Positions 1 through 10,950 of a DNA stretch of 64,000 nt are shown piece after piece. A model generated the notes under the pieces. That model ran no database searches. It saw only the letters and a list, made by a program, of their open reading frames with translations, and was not told where the DNA came from. The translations under genes were made by a program, and so were the position numbers. This DNA is from Lucinisca nassula. Its lineage: Eukaryota > Mollusca > Bivalvia > Lucinida > Lucinidae. The DNA lies in assembly GCA_963580285.1 (NCBI GenBank), contig CAUZLF010000247.1, positions 99,134 to 163,133 on the forward strand, given 5' to 3'. Each line of letters begins with the position of its first letter. Position 1 is the stretch's first letter.

Positions 1-890
1 AAATTTGCATGAATGTAAAGCTATTGTCACAAGGAACCTACATGCCAAATATTAAGGCTCTATCTTAAACGGTTCAAAAGTTATGAACAATTTTATCTTT
101 TCTTTTAAGTAGGTCAAAAGTCAAGGTCATGGTCCAAATATTTTGCTTGTATGAAAAGCTCTAATCACAGGGAACTTACATGCCAAATATGAAAGCTCTA
201 TCCCAAACGGTTAGAAAGTTATGACCAAAAATGTTTATTTTTTTAAGTAGGTCAAAGTTCAAGGTCACAGGTCAAAATTTTGCATGAATGTAAAGCGTTT
301 GACACAAGGAAACTACATGCTAAATATGAAGGCTGTATCTCAAACGGTTCAAAAGGTATGACCAATGTTAAATTTTTCTTTCATGTAGGTCAAAGGTCAA
401 GGTCACAGGTCAAATTTTTTTGTGTGAATGTAAAGCTCTTGTCACAAGGAACCTACATGCAATATATGAAGGCTCTATCTCAAACCATTCAAAATTTATG
501 ACCAAAATGTTATTTTTTATTTTAAGTAGGTCAAAGGTCAAGGTCAAGGCCACAGGTCAAAATTTTTGCATGAATGTTAAGCTTTTGTCACAAGGAACAT
601 ACATGCTAAATATGAAGGCTGTATCTCAAGAGGTTCAAAAGTTATGACCAATGTTAACTTTTTCTTTTATGTAGGTCAAAGGTCAAGGTCAAGGTCACAG
701 GTCAAATTTTTTGCACGAATGTGAAGGTCTTGTCAGAAGGAACCTTCAGGCTAAATATGAAAGCTCTATCTCAAACGTTTCAAAAGTTATCCACGATAAA
801 ACGATAAAGTTGTCCACGTACAAACCAACAAACAAACAAACAGACTGGGCAAAAACAATATGTCCCCGCTATCGCTACCGGGAACATAAA
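1..890 (+). repeat. Tandem array of ~140 bp units (satellite-core element A)
   Basis: At least six diverged copies of a unit containing GAATGTAAAGCTCTTGTCAC, a CAAGGAACCTACATG block and a GGTCAAAGGTCAAGGTCA block. The GAATG anchor recurs near 11, 150, 285, 426, 571 and 717, giving a period of 136-146 bp. The array runs in from the left window edge, so its start is not visible. It ends in non-repeated sequence (ACAAACAAACAAACAGAC, then CCCCGCTATCGC), which looks like the terminal module of a non-autonomous element. Each unit carries clustered AGGTCA hexamers. Short open frames in it are repeats, not genes. Confidence 0.85.
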
Positions 891-1263
891 AAAATATATT
901 TTTATATCAATAGTACATATAAACACAGGTAGAAATTCCCTGTGCACCTGGTTATTGTCACTAACCATAATAGTTCTTAGTTTTAAATTTGTACTGATCA
1001 AGTTAAGACTGAGCACTGTTAGCCAATTAGTCAGCATATTTTGAACAAAGTTTGTATGGTAAAAACATGTGTTCAAATTTTAGGATATTTAAAGCATTTT
1101 ACTATTGTCCATAGATCAGTGAATTGCAAGCTTACTCAGACAAAAACTCAGGAGGCTTTGCTTATTTAAGAGAGCACAAGATAGCCAGTGGCAAGGTTGG
1201 ACAAAAGGATGTCATTAATTGCTCCATGTTTTGTGTGACTTTAAACAATCAGTCTGGGTTAAA

Positions 1264-2101
1264 ATAAAACAGATGAGTACCATTGCACCGAGATATTGTC
1301 AGGATGATCATTCTGAGCAAGTTTGGGGATGACTGGAGCAAAACTGTGGCCTCTAGAGTGCTAACAAGGTTTTTCTGTGGTTTGACCTACTGACCTACTT
1401 TTTGACCTGAAATGACCCATATTCGAACTTGACCGAGATGTTGTCAGGATGATCATTCTGAGCAAGTTTGAGGATGACTGGACCAAAACTGTGGCCTCTA
1501 TTGTGTTAACAAGGTTTTTCTATGATCTGACCTACTGATCTACTTTTTGACCTGAAATGACCCATATTCAAACTTGGCCGAGATATTGTCAGGATGAACA
1601 TTCTGACCAAGTTTGAGGAAGATTGGAACCATATTCGAACTTGACCGAGATATTGTCAGGCTGATCATTCTGAGGAAGTTTGAGGATGATTGGGCCAAAC
1701 TGTGGCCTCTAGAGTGCTAACAAGGGTGTTCTGTGGTTTGACCTACTTTTTGACCTGATATGACCATATTCGAACTTGACCAAGATATTATCAAGATGAT
1801 CATCCTGAGCAAGTTTGAGGATGATTGGGCCAAAATTGTGGCCTCTAGAGTGTTTACAATGTTTTCCTTTGATTTGACCTGGTAACCTACTTTTTGACCC
1901 GACATGACCCATATTCAAACTTGACTGACATATTGTCATGATGATCATTCTGACCAAGTTTGATCATGATTGGATCAAAACTGTGGCCTCTAGAGTGTTA
2001 ACAAGAAACGATTACCCACGCACGACGAACGACGCCGGACATCTCACAGTCACAAAAACTCACCATGAGTCAGGTGAGCTAATAAAACAGATGAGTACCA
2101 T
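1264..2101 (+). mobile_element. Satellite-core element B (~143 bp units) with 20 bp flanking direct repeat
   Basis: Units with GAGATATTGTCAGGATGATC, a GTGGCCTCTAGAGTG block and TTTGACCTACTTTTTGACC recur at about 1291, 1433, 1577, 1641 (partial), 1778 and 1923. The right end is CACAAAAACTCACC then CAGGTGAGCTA, an imperfect hairpin also found at the right end of the 21.5-25.2 kb element. The body is flanked by a perfect 20 bp direct repeat, ATAAAACAGATGAGTACCAT, at 1264-1283 and 2082-2101. That looks like a target-site duplication and puts the element at 1284-2081. I compare it with the bivalve pearl / Helentron-associated elements with core repeats; no coding sequence is present. Confidence 0.8.
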
Positions 2102-2519
2102 GGCAGATACTAAATAGGCCTTTTTTATTCTAACATTATGTTAAATTAGATAGTAACAAATAAAATAATATCAGAGTTAAACTATAGTAAAGTATGGGTT
2201 ACCCTAAAATGCGAAAAGGAGTCCTTTTCGCGAATAGGACTTACCCTAAAATGGGAAAAGGACTTTTTTTTATACGAAATTGAGTCTTTGCATTGAAAAA
2301 GTCTGTCAATTTAATGTAAATGAGCTTGATTTTTCGCCCTGTCACGTCAGCCAGAGGATAAGACAATCTGTGACACGTGGAGGTGTGGCTAGGACATGTC
2401 ACCCACAAAACAAGACAGTCGTTTCGTAGCAACCACTAGCCAGCCATTTTTTTGTTATTTATTTTATTGTTTTTAGGAATTTTTTTTTTACAAATATAAG
2501 TAAGTATACTTTTTTGTTT

Positions 2520-2550
<31 letters not shown>

Positions 2551-2771
2551 GTATGACTCTTCTACTCTCCTATTGACATATCTCAGATACAATCTTACAT
2601 GTATGCCTAGAAATATCTTTCTTGCTGCTTACTGATTATGATTTCTAAGTCCACATGAGAAAATATTGCATCCTTCACTATTCAACAAAGTTCTGCAAGT
2701 AGTATAGTATCTTATAAAAGAGGATAATTTTAATAGTGATAAAGAATATGCTTATTATTGAACAAATATAA
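2102..2771. other. Unassigned AT-rich spacer with (TC)n microsatellite
   Basis: I see no gene here. A perfect (TC)n tract lies at about 2527-2550. Around 2208-2270 a short inverted motif with GCGAAAAGGA / TCCTTTTCGCG occurs, similar to a triplicated motif at 11295-11345. The rest is AT-rich without recognisable repeats. Confidence 0.6.
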
Positions 2772-2858
2772 TAGCCGGCTGTCAGCAGACGTTTAGGTCT
2801 GGTGACAGCCGGCTGTCACTAGACCTAAAAGTCTGGTGCCAGCCGGCTGTCAGCAGAC
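2772..2858. repeat. Cluster of AGCCGGCTGTCA palindromes
   Basis: The 12-mer AGCCGGCTGTCA (palindromic AGCCGGCT core) occurs three times, separated by AGACGTTTAGGTCTGGTGAC and CTAGACCTAAAAGTCTGGTG, which are partly inverse to each other. The stretch could form alternative hairpins. No coding sequence. It may be the core of a small foldback element. Confidence 0.6.
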
Positions 2859-4149
2859 ACTTCCTGTACAATAATAAGTCAAACTAACCTCTATTATTGA
2901 AATCATCAATATATATAACTGTTGGGTGTAGGTTTGTTTTAATTCCAGGGTGGTAAATTCAATTTTCCAGTATGTGCCGGCATTTTCCACTATTTACCGG
3001 TAAATGCCACCGGCATGGAAAATACACATATTTGCCGGCATTTTGCTAACCTTGGGGCAAGTGCTCCTAAAATATCGCTCGTCCTTACAAAAAACTTACC
3101 CCTGCTTCTCTGGGGTGAAAATGAAAAAAATATATAAATAAATCATTGTTTTATTCTTACAGAAAAATAGCAAAACATGTAAATGAAAATAATAAAATAA
3201 AGATATTACAACTTACAACACTTACAAGGGTGAACAGGTATTTTTTTTTCAACATTTTACAATGTGCAATCCCCATTTATAAACGCTTTTTGCAGTCAGA
3301 TTTTTACTTTCACTTTCATTTTTACTAATTTCCAGTACGACAGTTTTGTCCCAATTCAAATTCCTACTGAGCGTTTTTGTCCTTTTCCTGCTCAGTTCAA
3401 GATAGGAAGAGAATAATATCCCATACATTATTTGCAATTGCTGTATTCGGGCGTGGTGTGTCACCCGCATTTGCGTACTACCCGCACCCCCTTTTTGGGG
3501 GCCCGAAATCTGGGGGAAAACAAGCTGTTATTCTGTTGTATTACCTGCATGGAACATTTGCTGAAATTTTGGTGGGTGCGTTACAGCGTAAATTGTGAGA
3601 AAAAGTAAAAAATTGGCCAGTTTTTGCAACACACAACGGAACACGCGATCGTCCTCAAAAGGCGGGAAAATGCACGTGCGTGCGAGTATCACCAGAAAGA
3701 ATGTATTTTACATCAAAATATTGAGAAAAAAATTTACCGGTTCACCCTCGTAATGCCTTGTTATTTATTTATTAACCAATATATGTCCACGGCGCTTTTT
3801 GGCACATCCGCAAACAGTGCAGTCCCAGATCAGACACCGCAGTTCTAAAGACGTCTGATTTGGATTTACGCTGTTTGATGATTTATAACGGTTCAATTAT
3901 GACACTTTTGTTAATCCCTGTCATATAATTGCCAATTAAACATAATTACCCTGCGGTAAATGTCTTTCATTTCAGGTGTCCGGCGCTATTGTTTCGCGTG
4001 ACAAGGTGTGAAAATATGGTCAAGTTATGTGTCTAATTTGCGTTTATTCCCAAATCATAAAATTTAATCCACAATCAATGTGAAAATTATTTAATTGCTC
4101 CTAAGACGAGTTGCTATGTATGCATAATAAAAACGGACTATTGCACTAT
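2859..4149. other. Gene-free region with small inverted motifs
   Basis: No supported gene. At 2960-3055 an inverted arrangement of TTTACCGGTAAA and TGCCGGCATTTT motifs suggests another foldback element. At 3780-3850 there is one arm of the widespread CAAACAGTGCAG...CAGATCAGAC palindromic repeat, without its partner arm. The short ORFs are low-complexity or antisense reads of repeats. Confidence 0.5.
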
Positions 4150-4445
4150 CTCGGGAATGGTTATATATTTTGGCGCCAAATAACAGACGCTTGGCCGTAA
4201 AAGTCGAACCCTTTAGTTTGTGTTTATCACATCTGTATGCTGTGGTTGGTTATTGCTTTTTTTTACTGTTTCCAAGCATTTTTTTATGGAAGAGATACGC
4301 GCAATTAAGATAAAACAATAGACACATGTGGGGGTACTGGGGTCCGATGATGTTGTTTACCGATCGCGTGCAGAAAAACTGCAGCGGTGGTTTGTGTGCG
4401 GCGATTTGGGTGCCAAAAAACTATGATGTTCCCATTGAACTTGCT
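4150..4445 (+). repeat. Diverged partner of the 6890-7265 sequence
   Basis: Shares TTTTGGCGCCAAA, CAGACGCTTGGCCG, AAAAGTCGAAC, TAAAATAAAACAAT-like and CGATTTGG..GCC..AAACT blocks in the same order with 6890-7265. The latter lies inside the inverted-repeat-bounded element at 6804-7548, so this is probably an older, end-eroded copy of that element. Confidence 0.6.
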
Positions 4446-4976
4446 TGTTTATTACGTTTAAAATCAGAGTTTTAGGAATAATAAGCACAAAATCGGACTT
4501 GTTAGTAATGGAGATTGTTATATTACACACGTGTAAGTAAAATTGAGTCAACAATTAACGTTATTTATGTCGGGAATCGTAAAAGGATATAGCATAACAT
4601 TTGATGCATCGTATTTTCAGCTGACAAAAGTAAAAAAAAAAAATCATTAGCCATTCCTTCTTGCAATAATTTATTTCCAATCTCTATTTCCGGATTTGGA
4701 AACACGATGCGGAAAATATTCACAGTTCATGCATTTTGCTTCACATTCAACATTTGTTTGCTTAATTTGATAGTTTTGGAAAACGCTTACACTGAACGAC
4801 AGGATTAGACATTTTCGTGACGGAAAACTCACTTGTCCTGCAGGGCAAGCCAGTAACAATTTTCCCTCATCCTTATGGACAAACTACTGGTAAATACGAG
4901 CGGACGAGTGAAAATTTCGACCCCTGAAAGAATGTTCATTCCACAGATCACTGCCTTCACTTCAAATTTGTTAATC

Positions 4977-5250
4977 TGTGGAGCGCTTTGGTGCAGTGGT
5001 AGCGCATCGGATTTGTGATCCAGAGGTTGCGGGTTCGAGCCTCACGCTGACCAAAGTGTTGTGTCCTTGAGCAAGACACTTCATCCCCATTGCTTAAAAA
5101 AGTACTGGTTACCACCAAGGAAATCCTGCTAGTAATGCTCAGATGTGAGCGAGTAGCAGTAATAGGAAAAGAAATGTGATAGAGAGTGCCTAGTTTCTAA
5201 GACGATGAATGTTAAATGTTCATTCACTGACAAAGTAAATATATAATATG
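4977..5250 (+). mobile_element. tRNA-derived SINE (His-like head)
   Basis: Starts with a tRNA-like head: A-box-like TGGTGCAGTGGTAGCGCA, an anticodon-arm region with GTG, and a B-box GGGTTCGAGCC. The body continues with GTGTCCTTGAGCAAGACAC, a stem-loop like the conserved central domain of several metazoan SINEs. It ends AT-rich. The head lacks a clean acceptor stem and runs straight into the body, so it is a SINE, not a tRNA gene. Confidence 0.75.
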
Positions 5251-5337
5251 CTTATAATTAGAAACAAAAAAGATCAGGTCAACAAGCCAAAGCAACGAAT
5301 ATCACTTTTAACCCCACTTTAACAACATAATAAATAT

Positions 5338-5495
5338 TTGACGGCATTTTGCCAACCTTGATAGGGATGGTTCTCCCTGCACAGGGGGCCTCCAGTTAAC
5401 AGCCCCGATCCGAAGATCGTGGCATTCATCCCTGCAAATGATGCCAGTGGAGCATGTTTGGAAACCGCAGTAATATTGCCGCTTCCGTGAATGAA
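5338..5495 (-). mobile_element. tRNA-SINE body fragment, same family as 27058-27385
   Basis: Reverse complement matches the SINE at 27 kb: the blocks GGGATGGTTCTCCCTGCAC, GGGGGCCTCCAGTTAAC and GATCCGAAGATCG have direct counterparts there. The tRNA-related part is eroded and abuts the LINE fragment that follows. Confidence 0.7.
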
Positions 5496-5499
5496 GGGT

Positions 5500-6295
5500 G
5501 TATGAATGTTCAATCCGCCAAATATCTTGGTATCACCATCTCTGACGATCTTGATTGGGGTCAACATATCTCAGAGATTACATCTAAAGCAACTAGGGCT
5601 TTAGGATTCCTTAGACGGAACTTGGCTTTTGCACCTACATGTAGGCAGACAAAGGATGTTGCATATAAAACATTGGTTCGTCCTCAACTCGAATATGCAT
5701 CACCCATTTGGCATCCCTATGTTAAAACTCAGACTCAGCAGGTGGAGAAGGTGCAGAGGACAGCTGCTCAATGGACCTGTAGGCAATGGCGAAATAGAAG
5801 TAGCGTCGGTGACATGCTTAATGAGCTAGAGTGGCCGTCCCTGGAGGCCCGTCGTGAGCAGTCCTCTTTAACCTTCTTCTACAAGATACACTCTGATTCA
5901 GTGTCTATTGATAAAGATAGGTACTTGACCCCTGTAACAGTGTCGACCCAAACAAGGGCATCAAAAGTAAACGACTCACAATATCGTAGATACCAGTCCT
6001 ATAGTGATGCCCTGAAGAACTCGTTCTTTCCTAGAACTATTCCCCAATGGAATAGTCTTCCCTCCTCTGCGGTGAATGCCAAGTCCGCAGAAGAGTTCAA
6101 AACCCGCACAGTGTAAGATTGGGACTCAGAGGTATGCGTTTTAGGACACCTCTGTTATACAGATTCTAAATAGTTTTAAGGACGCATCCAGTGCCTCTTT
6201 TTTTCCAGCTAAATTCTAAATTTAGCCACCCAATCAACTGAGGTAATGGCCAGATATGACCGACTCAGTATAAGAAGATAGATATATAGATATTC
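5500..6295 (+). mobile_element. 3' end of a CR1/Jockey-group non-LTR retrotransposon
   Basis: The frame ending at 6116 reads as the C-terminal RT-adjacent region of a non-LTR element: SAKYLGITISDDLDWGQHI, ALGFLRRNL, TLVRPQLEYASPIWHPY and VEKVQRTAAQW are family signatures. After the stop comes a 3' UTR with CAGAGGTATGCGTTTTAGGA and a polyT-flanked block ending in an AGATAGATATATAGATA tail. It is 5'-truncated: the endonuclease and RT catalytic motifs are absent. Fragments of the same 3' region recur at 13907-14037 and 16017-16142, and a related coding piece at 14755-15075 on the other strand. Clade assignment is by eye. Confidence 0.85.
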
Positions 6296-6634
6296 ATTGG
6301 ACGTATCACCAGTAACAATTCAGATCGAACTGGGGGCCACTAGCATCACTGGTGCATGAATGTCTTGACGTGTCACCAGTAACAATTCTGATTCTGATCA
6401 CTTGCCGCCATGTTCACTAATCACCAAGATACCACGCTCCACATGATTTTCACTGTCTGACCCACGATCTATTCGGCTTTACTGTCCTACGTCATATCCG
6501 GTCAATATCGGCTCTACTTCCGCTTAGCAACGCCTTACTCGGTGAATGCTCGTCCATAGCGACCATATAAAGCAAAGGGTAATTGACCGTTAAAGCTCAT
6601 TTGCATGTCTGCAATTTGTGTCAACATGTCGTTC
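6296..6634. other. Unassigned spacer
   Basis: No gene or clear repeat. It includes GCCATGTTCACTAATCACC and CTACGTCATATCCGG, with a CRE-like ACGTCA. It could be upstream sequence of the exon candidate that follows, but nothing establishes a promoter. Confidence 0.35.
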
Positions 6635-6805
6635 TAGTATTATGACCGTTTGCCTGATGAAGCAAAAGTCCGTTATGATCGTAAATTGGAGGCAATTTAC
6701 ATGAATGAATGTCCAAACAGGCTACCTGCTGGCGCATGGGTTAAAAATCCGACGCCCGATTTTGAATGGGGTGATTTGGATAGGCACCTTATTGATTCAC
6801 CAGCA
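6635..6805 (+). pseudogene. Possible first exon of a transposon-related or domesticated gene, interrupted
   Basis: The frame reads YDRLPDEAKVRYDRKLEAIY, then ECPNRLPAGAWVKNP and DLDRHLIDSP. This resembles, from memory, the N-terminal module (..LP..AK.RY..KL...  ..LP...W...  ..DI..YL) of multi-copy cnidarian and mollusc proteins that carry SWIM or YqaJ-type domains further on. No upstream stop or clear start is decisive. The reading stops making sense exactly at 6804, where an inverted-repeat element begins. I infer that insertion broke the exon at or near its 3' border. Identity is uncertain. Confidence 0.35.
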
Positions 6806-7548
6806 GTGATTTTTTTACAAATTTTCAACTATGCGTCCTGGGACTCGCTCAACCAAAAAACTGTGCGTCCCAAATCTGAAAGTTGGATGCATTATAAAAC
6901 GGATCGTGAATGGTTATGTTTTGGCGCCAAAAAAGCAGACGCTCTGCTTGGCCGGAAAAGTCGAACGCTGTTGTTGGAGCTGCTGGGGATAATTCGGCGG
7001 CTGTGCAAAGCGCTGTTTTCTATCCACCTCCATTCACAACCGTTTAGCTATCGAGAAAATATTTTTTTACCGGTTCCAAACAATTTTGAAGAACGGGATA
7101 CAGCCAAGTAAAATAAAACAATGGCATTAAACACGTGCGGGGTTGCTGGTATCGGATGACGTCATTTGACACATTTACCGATCACATGCAGAAAAATGGT
7201 AGAGTTGGTTTGTGGGCGGCGATTTGGATGGCAGAAAACTTTGATGTTCGCATTGAACTTGCTTTTGTGAAAGTTTGGGCTCATTTTGGATGGAGGGGAT
7301 TCTCGTCTTGTGGTTGGATCATTAAATTGTACCTGTATCGATTTTTAGGTGACTCGTTGGGCAGTTGAAGGTTCGGTAAAAGTGCCGTATTTTATCACTT
7401 CCGCCGATATTTACAGCAGTGAAAACGAAAGTTGGATTTTTCGCCCATGAAATATTTGCGTCCGACGGACGCACATATTTTACGATCGTGCGTCCTCAGT
7501 CCTATTTGTGCGTCCTGGACGCAGGACGCAGGGGTAAAAAAATCACTG
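6804..7548. mobile_element. TIR element (hAT-like MITE) with CAGTGATTTTTTTAC ends
   Basis: Begins CAGTGATTTTTTTAC and ends GTAAAAAAATCACTG, a 15 bp perfect terminal inverted repeat. It is flanked by ACCAG at 6799-6803 and 7549-7553, a likely short target duplication. The interior has no transposase frame. It carries the GGCGCC block shared with 4150-4445. CAG...CTG ends suggest hAT-like or related, but the flank length is not the usual 8 bp, so the superfamily is open. Confidence 0.65.
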
Positions 7549-7761
7549 ACCAGCAAAGTGAAATTAATTAATTGACCAAATGGTTTCATAGTTTACAAAT
7601 TTAGTTAATTTAAGAAAGAAGATGCCTTGTTCAGAATTCTGTAGCGAACCCCAGCCAGATATAAGTTTTAAAAAACAAAAACAACAAAAAAATCGATTTT
7701 CCTGACATTGTGAATTTAATAAAGACAATATACATGTTATTATTTATTTATTTATTCATTA

Positions 7762-9169
7762 GCTCCACTGGCCGAAGGCCAGCGGGGCTATTGTCATGGC
7801 CCTGTGTCCGTCGTGCGTCCGTGCGTTAACTTTTATATTTAAACATCTTCTCCTCCTAAACTACTGGGCCAATTGTAACCAAACTTCACAGGAATGTTCC
7901 TTACATAGTCCTCTTCTAAATTCCTTCAAAGAATTTTGTTACACCCAGAACTCTGGTTACCATGGCAACAAAACCACAAAAAAAATAAAAATCTTTAAAA
8001 ATCTTCTCCTCCAAAACCACCTGTTGGATTTCATTTTATTTTGCATGAATGTTCCTTGGGTGGACCTCTTTCAGATTCCTTGAAGAAATTTTGATCCGAC
8101 AAAAAACATGGCCGCCATGGGCGGGGCTTATTTTCGCTATTTAACATATAGTGTAATGCTAAAACATCTTCTCCTCCTAAACTCCTGGGCCAATTGTAAC
8201 CAAACTTCACAGGAATTTTCCTTACTTAGTCCTCTTCTAAATTCTTTCAAAAAATTTTGTTACACCCTGAACTCTGGTTGCCATGGCAACAAAACCACAC
8301 AAAAAATTAAAAATCTTTAAAAATCTTCTCCTCCAAAACCACCTGTTGGATTTCATTTTTATTTTGCATGAATGTTCCTTGGGTGGACCTCTTTCAGATT
8401 ACTTGAAGAAATTTTGATCCGACAAAAAACATGGCCACCATGGACGGGGCTTATTTTCCCTATTTAACAAATAGTGTAATGCTAAAACATCTTCTCCTCC
8501 TAAACTCCTGGGCCAATTGAAACCAAACTACACAGTAATGTTCCTTACTTAATCCTCTTCTAAATTCCTTCAAAAAATTTTGTTACACCCTGAACTCTGG
8601 TTGCCATGGCAACAAACCACACAAAAAAATAAAAATCTTTAAAAATCTTCTCCTCCAAAACCACCTGTTGGATTTCATTTTTATTTTGCATGAATGTTCC
8701 TTGGGTGGACCTCTTTTAGATTCCTTGAAGAAATTTTGATCCGACAAAAAACATGGCCGCCATGGGCGGGGCTTATTTTCACTATTTAACATATAATGTA
8801 ATGCTAAAAAATTTTCTTCTGCAAAAGTACTTGTGGGATTTCATTGTTATTTGGCATGAATGTTCCTTGGGTGGACCATTGTCAGATTCCTTGAAAAAAA
8901 TTGGATCTTACAAAAAACATGGCCACCATGGGCGAGGCTTATTTTCACTATATAACATCTAGTGTAATGCTGAAAATATCTTCTTCTGCAAAAGTTCTTG
9001 TTTTAGTTCATAGTTATTTGGCATGCATGTTCCTTGGGTGGACCCCTGTCAGATTCCTTGAAGAAATTTTGATCCGACAAAAAACATGGCTGCCGTGGGG
9101 GGGATTTATTTTCACTATATAACATATAGTGTAATGTTAAAAAAGTCTTCTCTTCTTCAAAAGTTCTTG
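7762..9169 (+). mobile_element. Satellite-core element C, dimeric ~320 bp repeats
   Basis: The head is TTAGCTCCACTGGCCGAAGG then a GGCCA hairpin arm. It is followed by repeats starting at about 7844, 8164 and 8484 with a 320 bp period. Each contains two related half-units: one with CTCCTGGGCCAATTG.AACC, one with ACCACCTGTTGGATTTCATT. From about 8806 only single ~155 bp half-units follow. The phrase ACATGGCCGCCATGGGCGGG recurs in each second half. Small ORFs here are reads of the repeat. A short (ATTT)n follows at 9170-9185. Confidence 0.85.
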
Positions 9170-9185
9170 TTTATTTATTTATTTA

Positions 9186-9575
9186 TGTAAATGTAACTTC
9201 CTGTATCTGAATTAATCTCCTCCGATTTTGCTGCCTATCACATATCTATAGAGGTCCACCTACAAATTATCATTCTACATATTCAAAACATCAGAAATTT
9301 CACTTGCCCATCACACTCGTGATAGAACTGATGTTTTCAACTCAATCTTAGCAAACTATTTATACGACTTTATGTTTCAAAATAAATTAAAAATACTGAG
9401 AGAGATTGATTTATTAGACCTAATTATACTACAGTGTCAACAGTTCTCCAGATCCCTGAGGGTTAAAATGGCTTAGTTGAAAAGGGAGACATACCAAATT
9501 CGACGGAGGAAAGGAAAAAATAAATAAATAAATCAAAACATAAATAAATAAACACAAACGAGCCTGTTCATTTTT
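9186..9575. other. Unassigned AT-rich spacer
   Basis: No gene or clear repeat seen between arrays C and D. It contains AAATAAATAAATAAATC-type AT-rich stretches near 9520-9555. Confidence 0.5.
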
Positions 9576-10330
9576 TAGCTCCACTGGCCGAAGACACACG
9601 GGTCTTATGTTATGGCCCTGTATCCGTTGTGCGTCAGTGCCGTCATGCGTTAACTTTTTTCTTTAAAGATCTCCTTAACTACTTGGTCGATTGTAACCAA
9701 ACTTCACAGGAATGTTTCTCACATAGTCCTCTTCTAAATTCCTTCAAAGAATTTTGTTACATGCAGAACAAAATGGCATCGAAACCCAAAAAAAATATTT
9801 AAAAATCTTCTCCTCCAAAACCGCTCAATGGATTTTATTCTTATTTTGCATGAATGTTCCTTGGGTGGACCTCTGTCAGATTCCTTGAAGAAATTCGGAT
9901 CAGACAAAAAACATGGCCACCATGGCCATGCCCCTTGGCTCATTAGCTTTCAAAGACTTATAAGGGGAAAAGTTTAAAAAACCTTCTCCAAAACTGCTCA
10001 ACTTAATGGATTTCATTCTTACTTTGCATGAATGTTCCTTGGGTGGATCTCTGTCAGATTCCTTGAAGCAATTTTGATCAGACAAAAAACATGGCCGCCA
10101 TGGACACGCCCATTGGCTGATTAGCTTCCATAGACTTATAAAGGGATCTTTTTTTTTAAATCTTCTCCTCCAAAACCCTAAATGGATTTCGTTCTTAATT
10201 TTCATGAATGTTCCTTGTGTGGACCATTGTCAGATTCATTGAAGAAATTTTGATCAGACAAAAACATGGCCGCCATTGCCACCACCTTTGGCTCATTAGC
10301 TTCCATAGACCAATAAAGGGAAAAACTTCT
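9576..10330 (+). mobile_element. Satellite-core element D (family C half-units)
   Basis: Starts with the same head as element C (TTAGCTCCACTGGCCGAAG). The ~155-160 bp units contain CATGAATGTTCCTTGGGTGG and AAAACATGGCC.CCATGG. They differ from C by an extra ATTAGCTTCCATAGACTTAT block. That block is shared with the 165 bp units that follow without a break. Confidence 0.8.
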
Positions 10331-10950
10331 TCTCTGAAACCATAAAGCCTAAAGCTATGACATTTAGTATGTAGCAAATATATGTGGTCACCTACTAAGT
10401 CCTTCCAACTATGCCTCTGGAGTCCAAATTGGCAATGCCCCGGTGCTTAGTAGCTCCCATAGACTAATAATGAAAAAATCTTGAAACTTTTCTCCTCTGA
10501 AACCATAAGGTGAGAGCTTAGTATGAAGCAACTTTAAGTATTCAGCTGCATAAATCCTGCCAACCATGCCCCTGGGGTCCAAATTGGCCACACCCTGAGG
10601 CCCATAAGCTCCCATAGACTTATACTGGGAAAAACTGACAAAATCTTCTTCTCTGAAACCATCAGCGCCCAGAGCTTAGATATTTAGTATGCAGCAACGT
10701 CAAGTGGTCACTCAAATAAATCCTGCCAACAATGCCCCTGGGGTAAAAAATTGGCCATGCCCAGAGGCTTATTACTTCCCATAGACTTATAATAGGAAAA
10801 ACTTAAAAAAAGTCTTCTTCTCTGAAGCCATAAGGCCCAGAGCTTTAGATATTTAGAACGGAACAATGCCAAATGGTCACTCACATAAATCCTGCCAACC
10901 ATGGCTCAGAGGTCCAAAAATATAGAATGGACATTCCTTGGGTGGATCAC
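10331..10950 (-). repeat. Array of ~165 bp units, same family as the 21.5-25.2 kb array, inverted
   Basis: Read on the minus strand, the units match the long array at 21.5-25 kb: CAGAGAAGAAG.TTT-type, TCTATGGGAGCT, GGACCCCAGGGGCATG.TTGGCAGGA and GACCACTTG blocks appear in the same order. About four units. It is fused directly to element D units and closes with a family-C-like phrase (ATTCCTTGGGTGGATCAC), so the array is chimeric. Confidence 0.8.

Noticed and set aside
4977..5050. tRNA-His-like gene
   Set aside because: Boxes A and B are present, but the acceptor stem does not close and the sequence continues as a SINE body.
7762..9122. Several ORFs with similar peptides (MAAMGGAYF..)
   Set aside because: They are the same satellite unit read repeatedly; no independent start, codon bias or single long frame.
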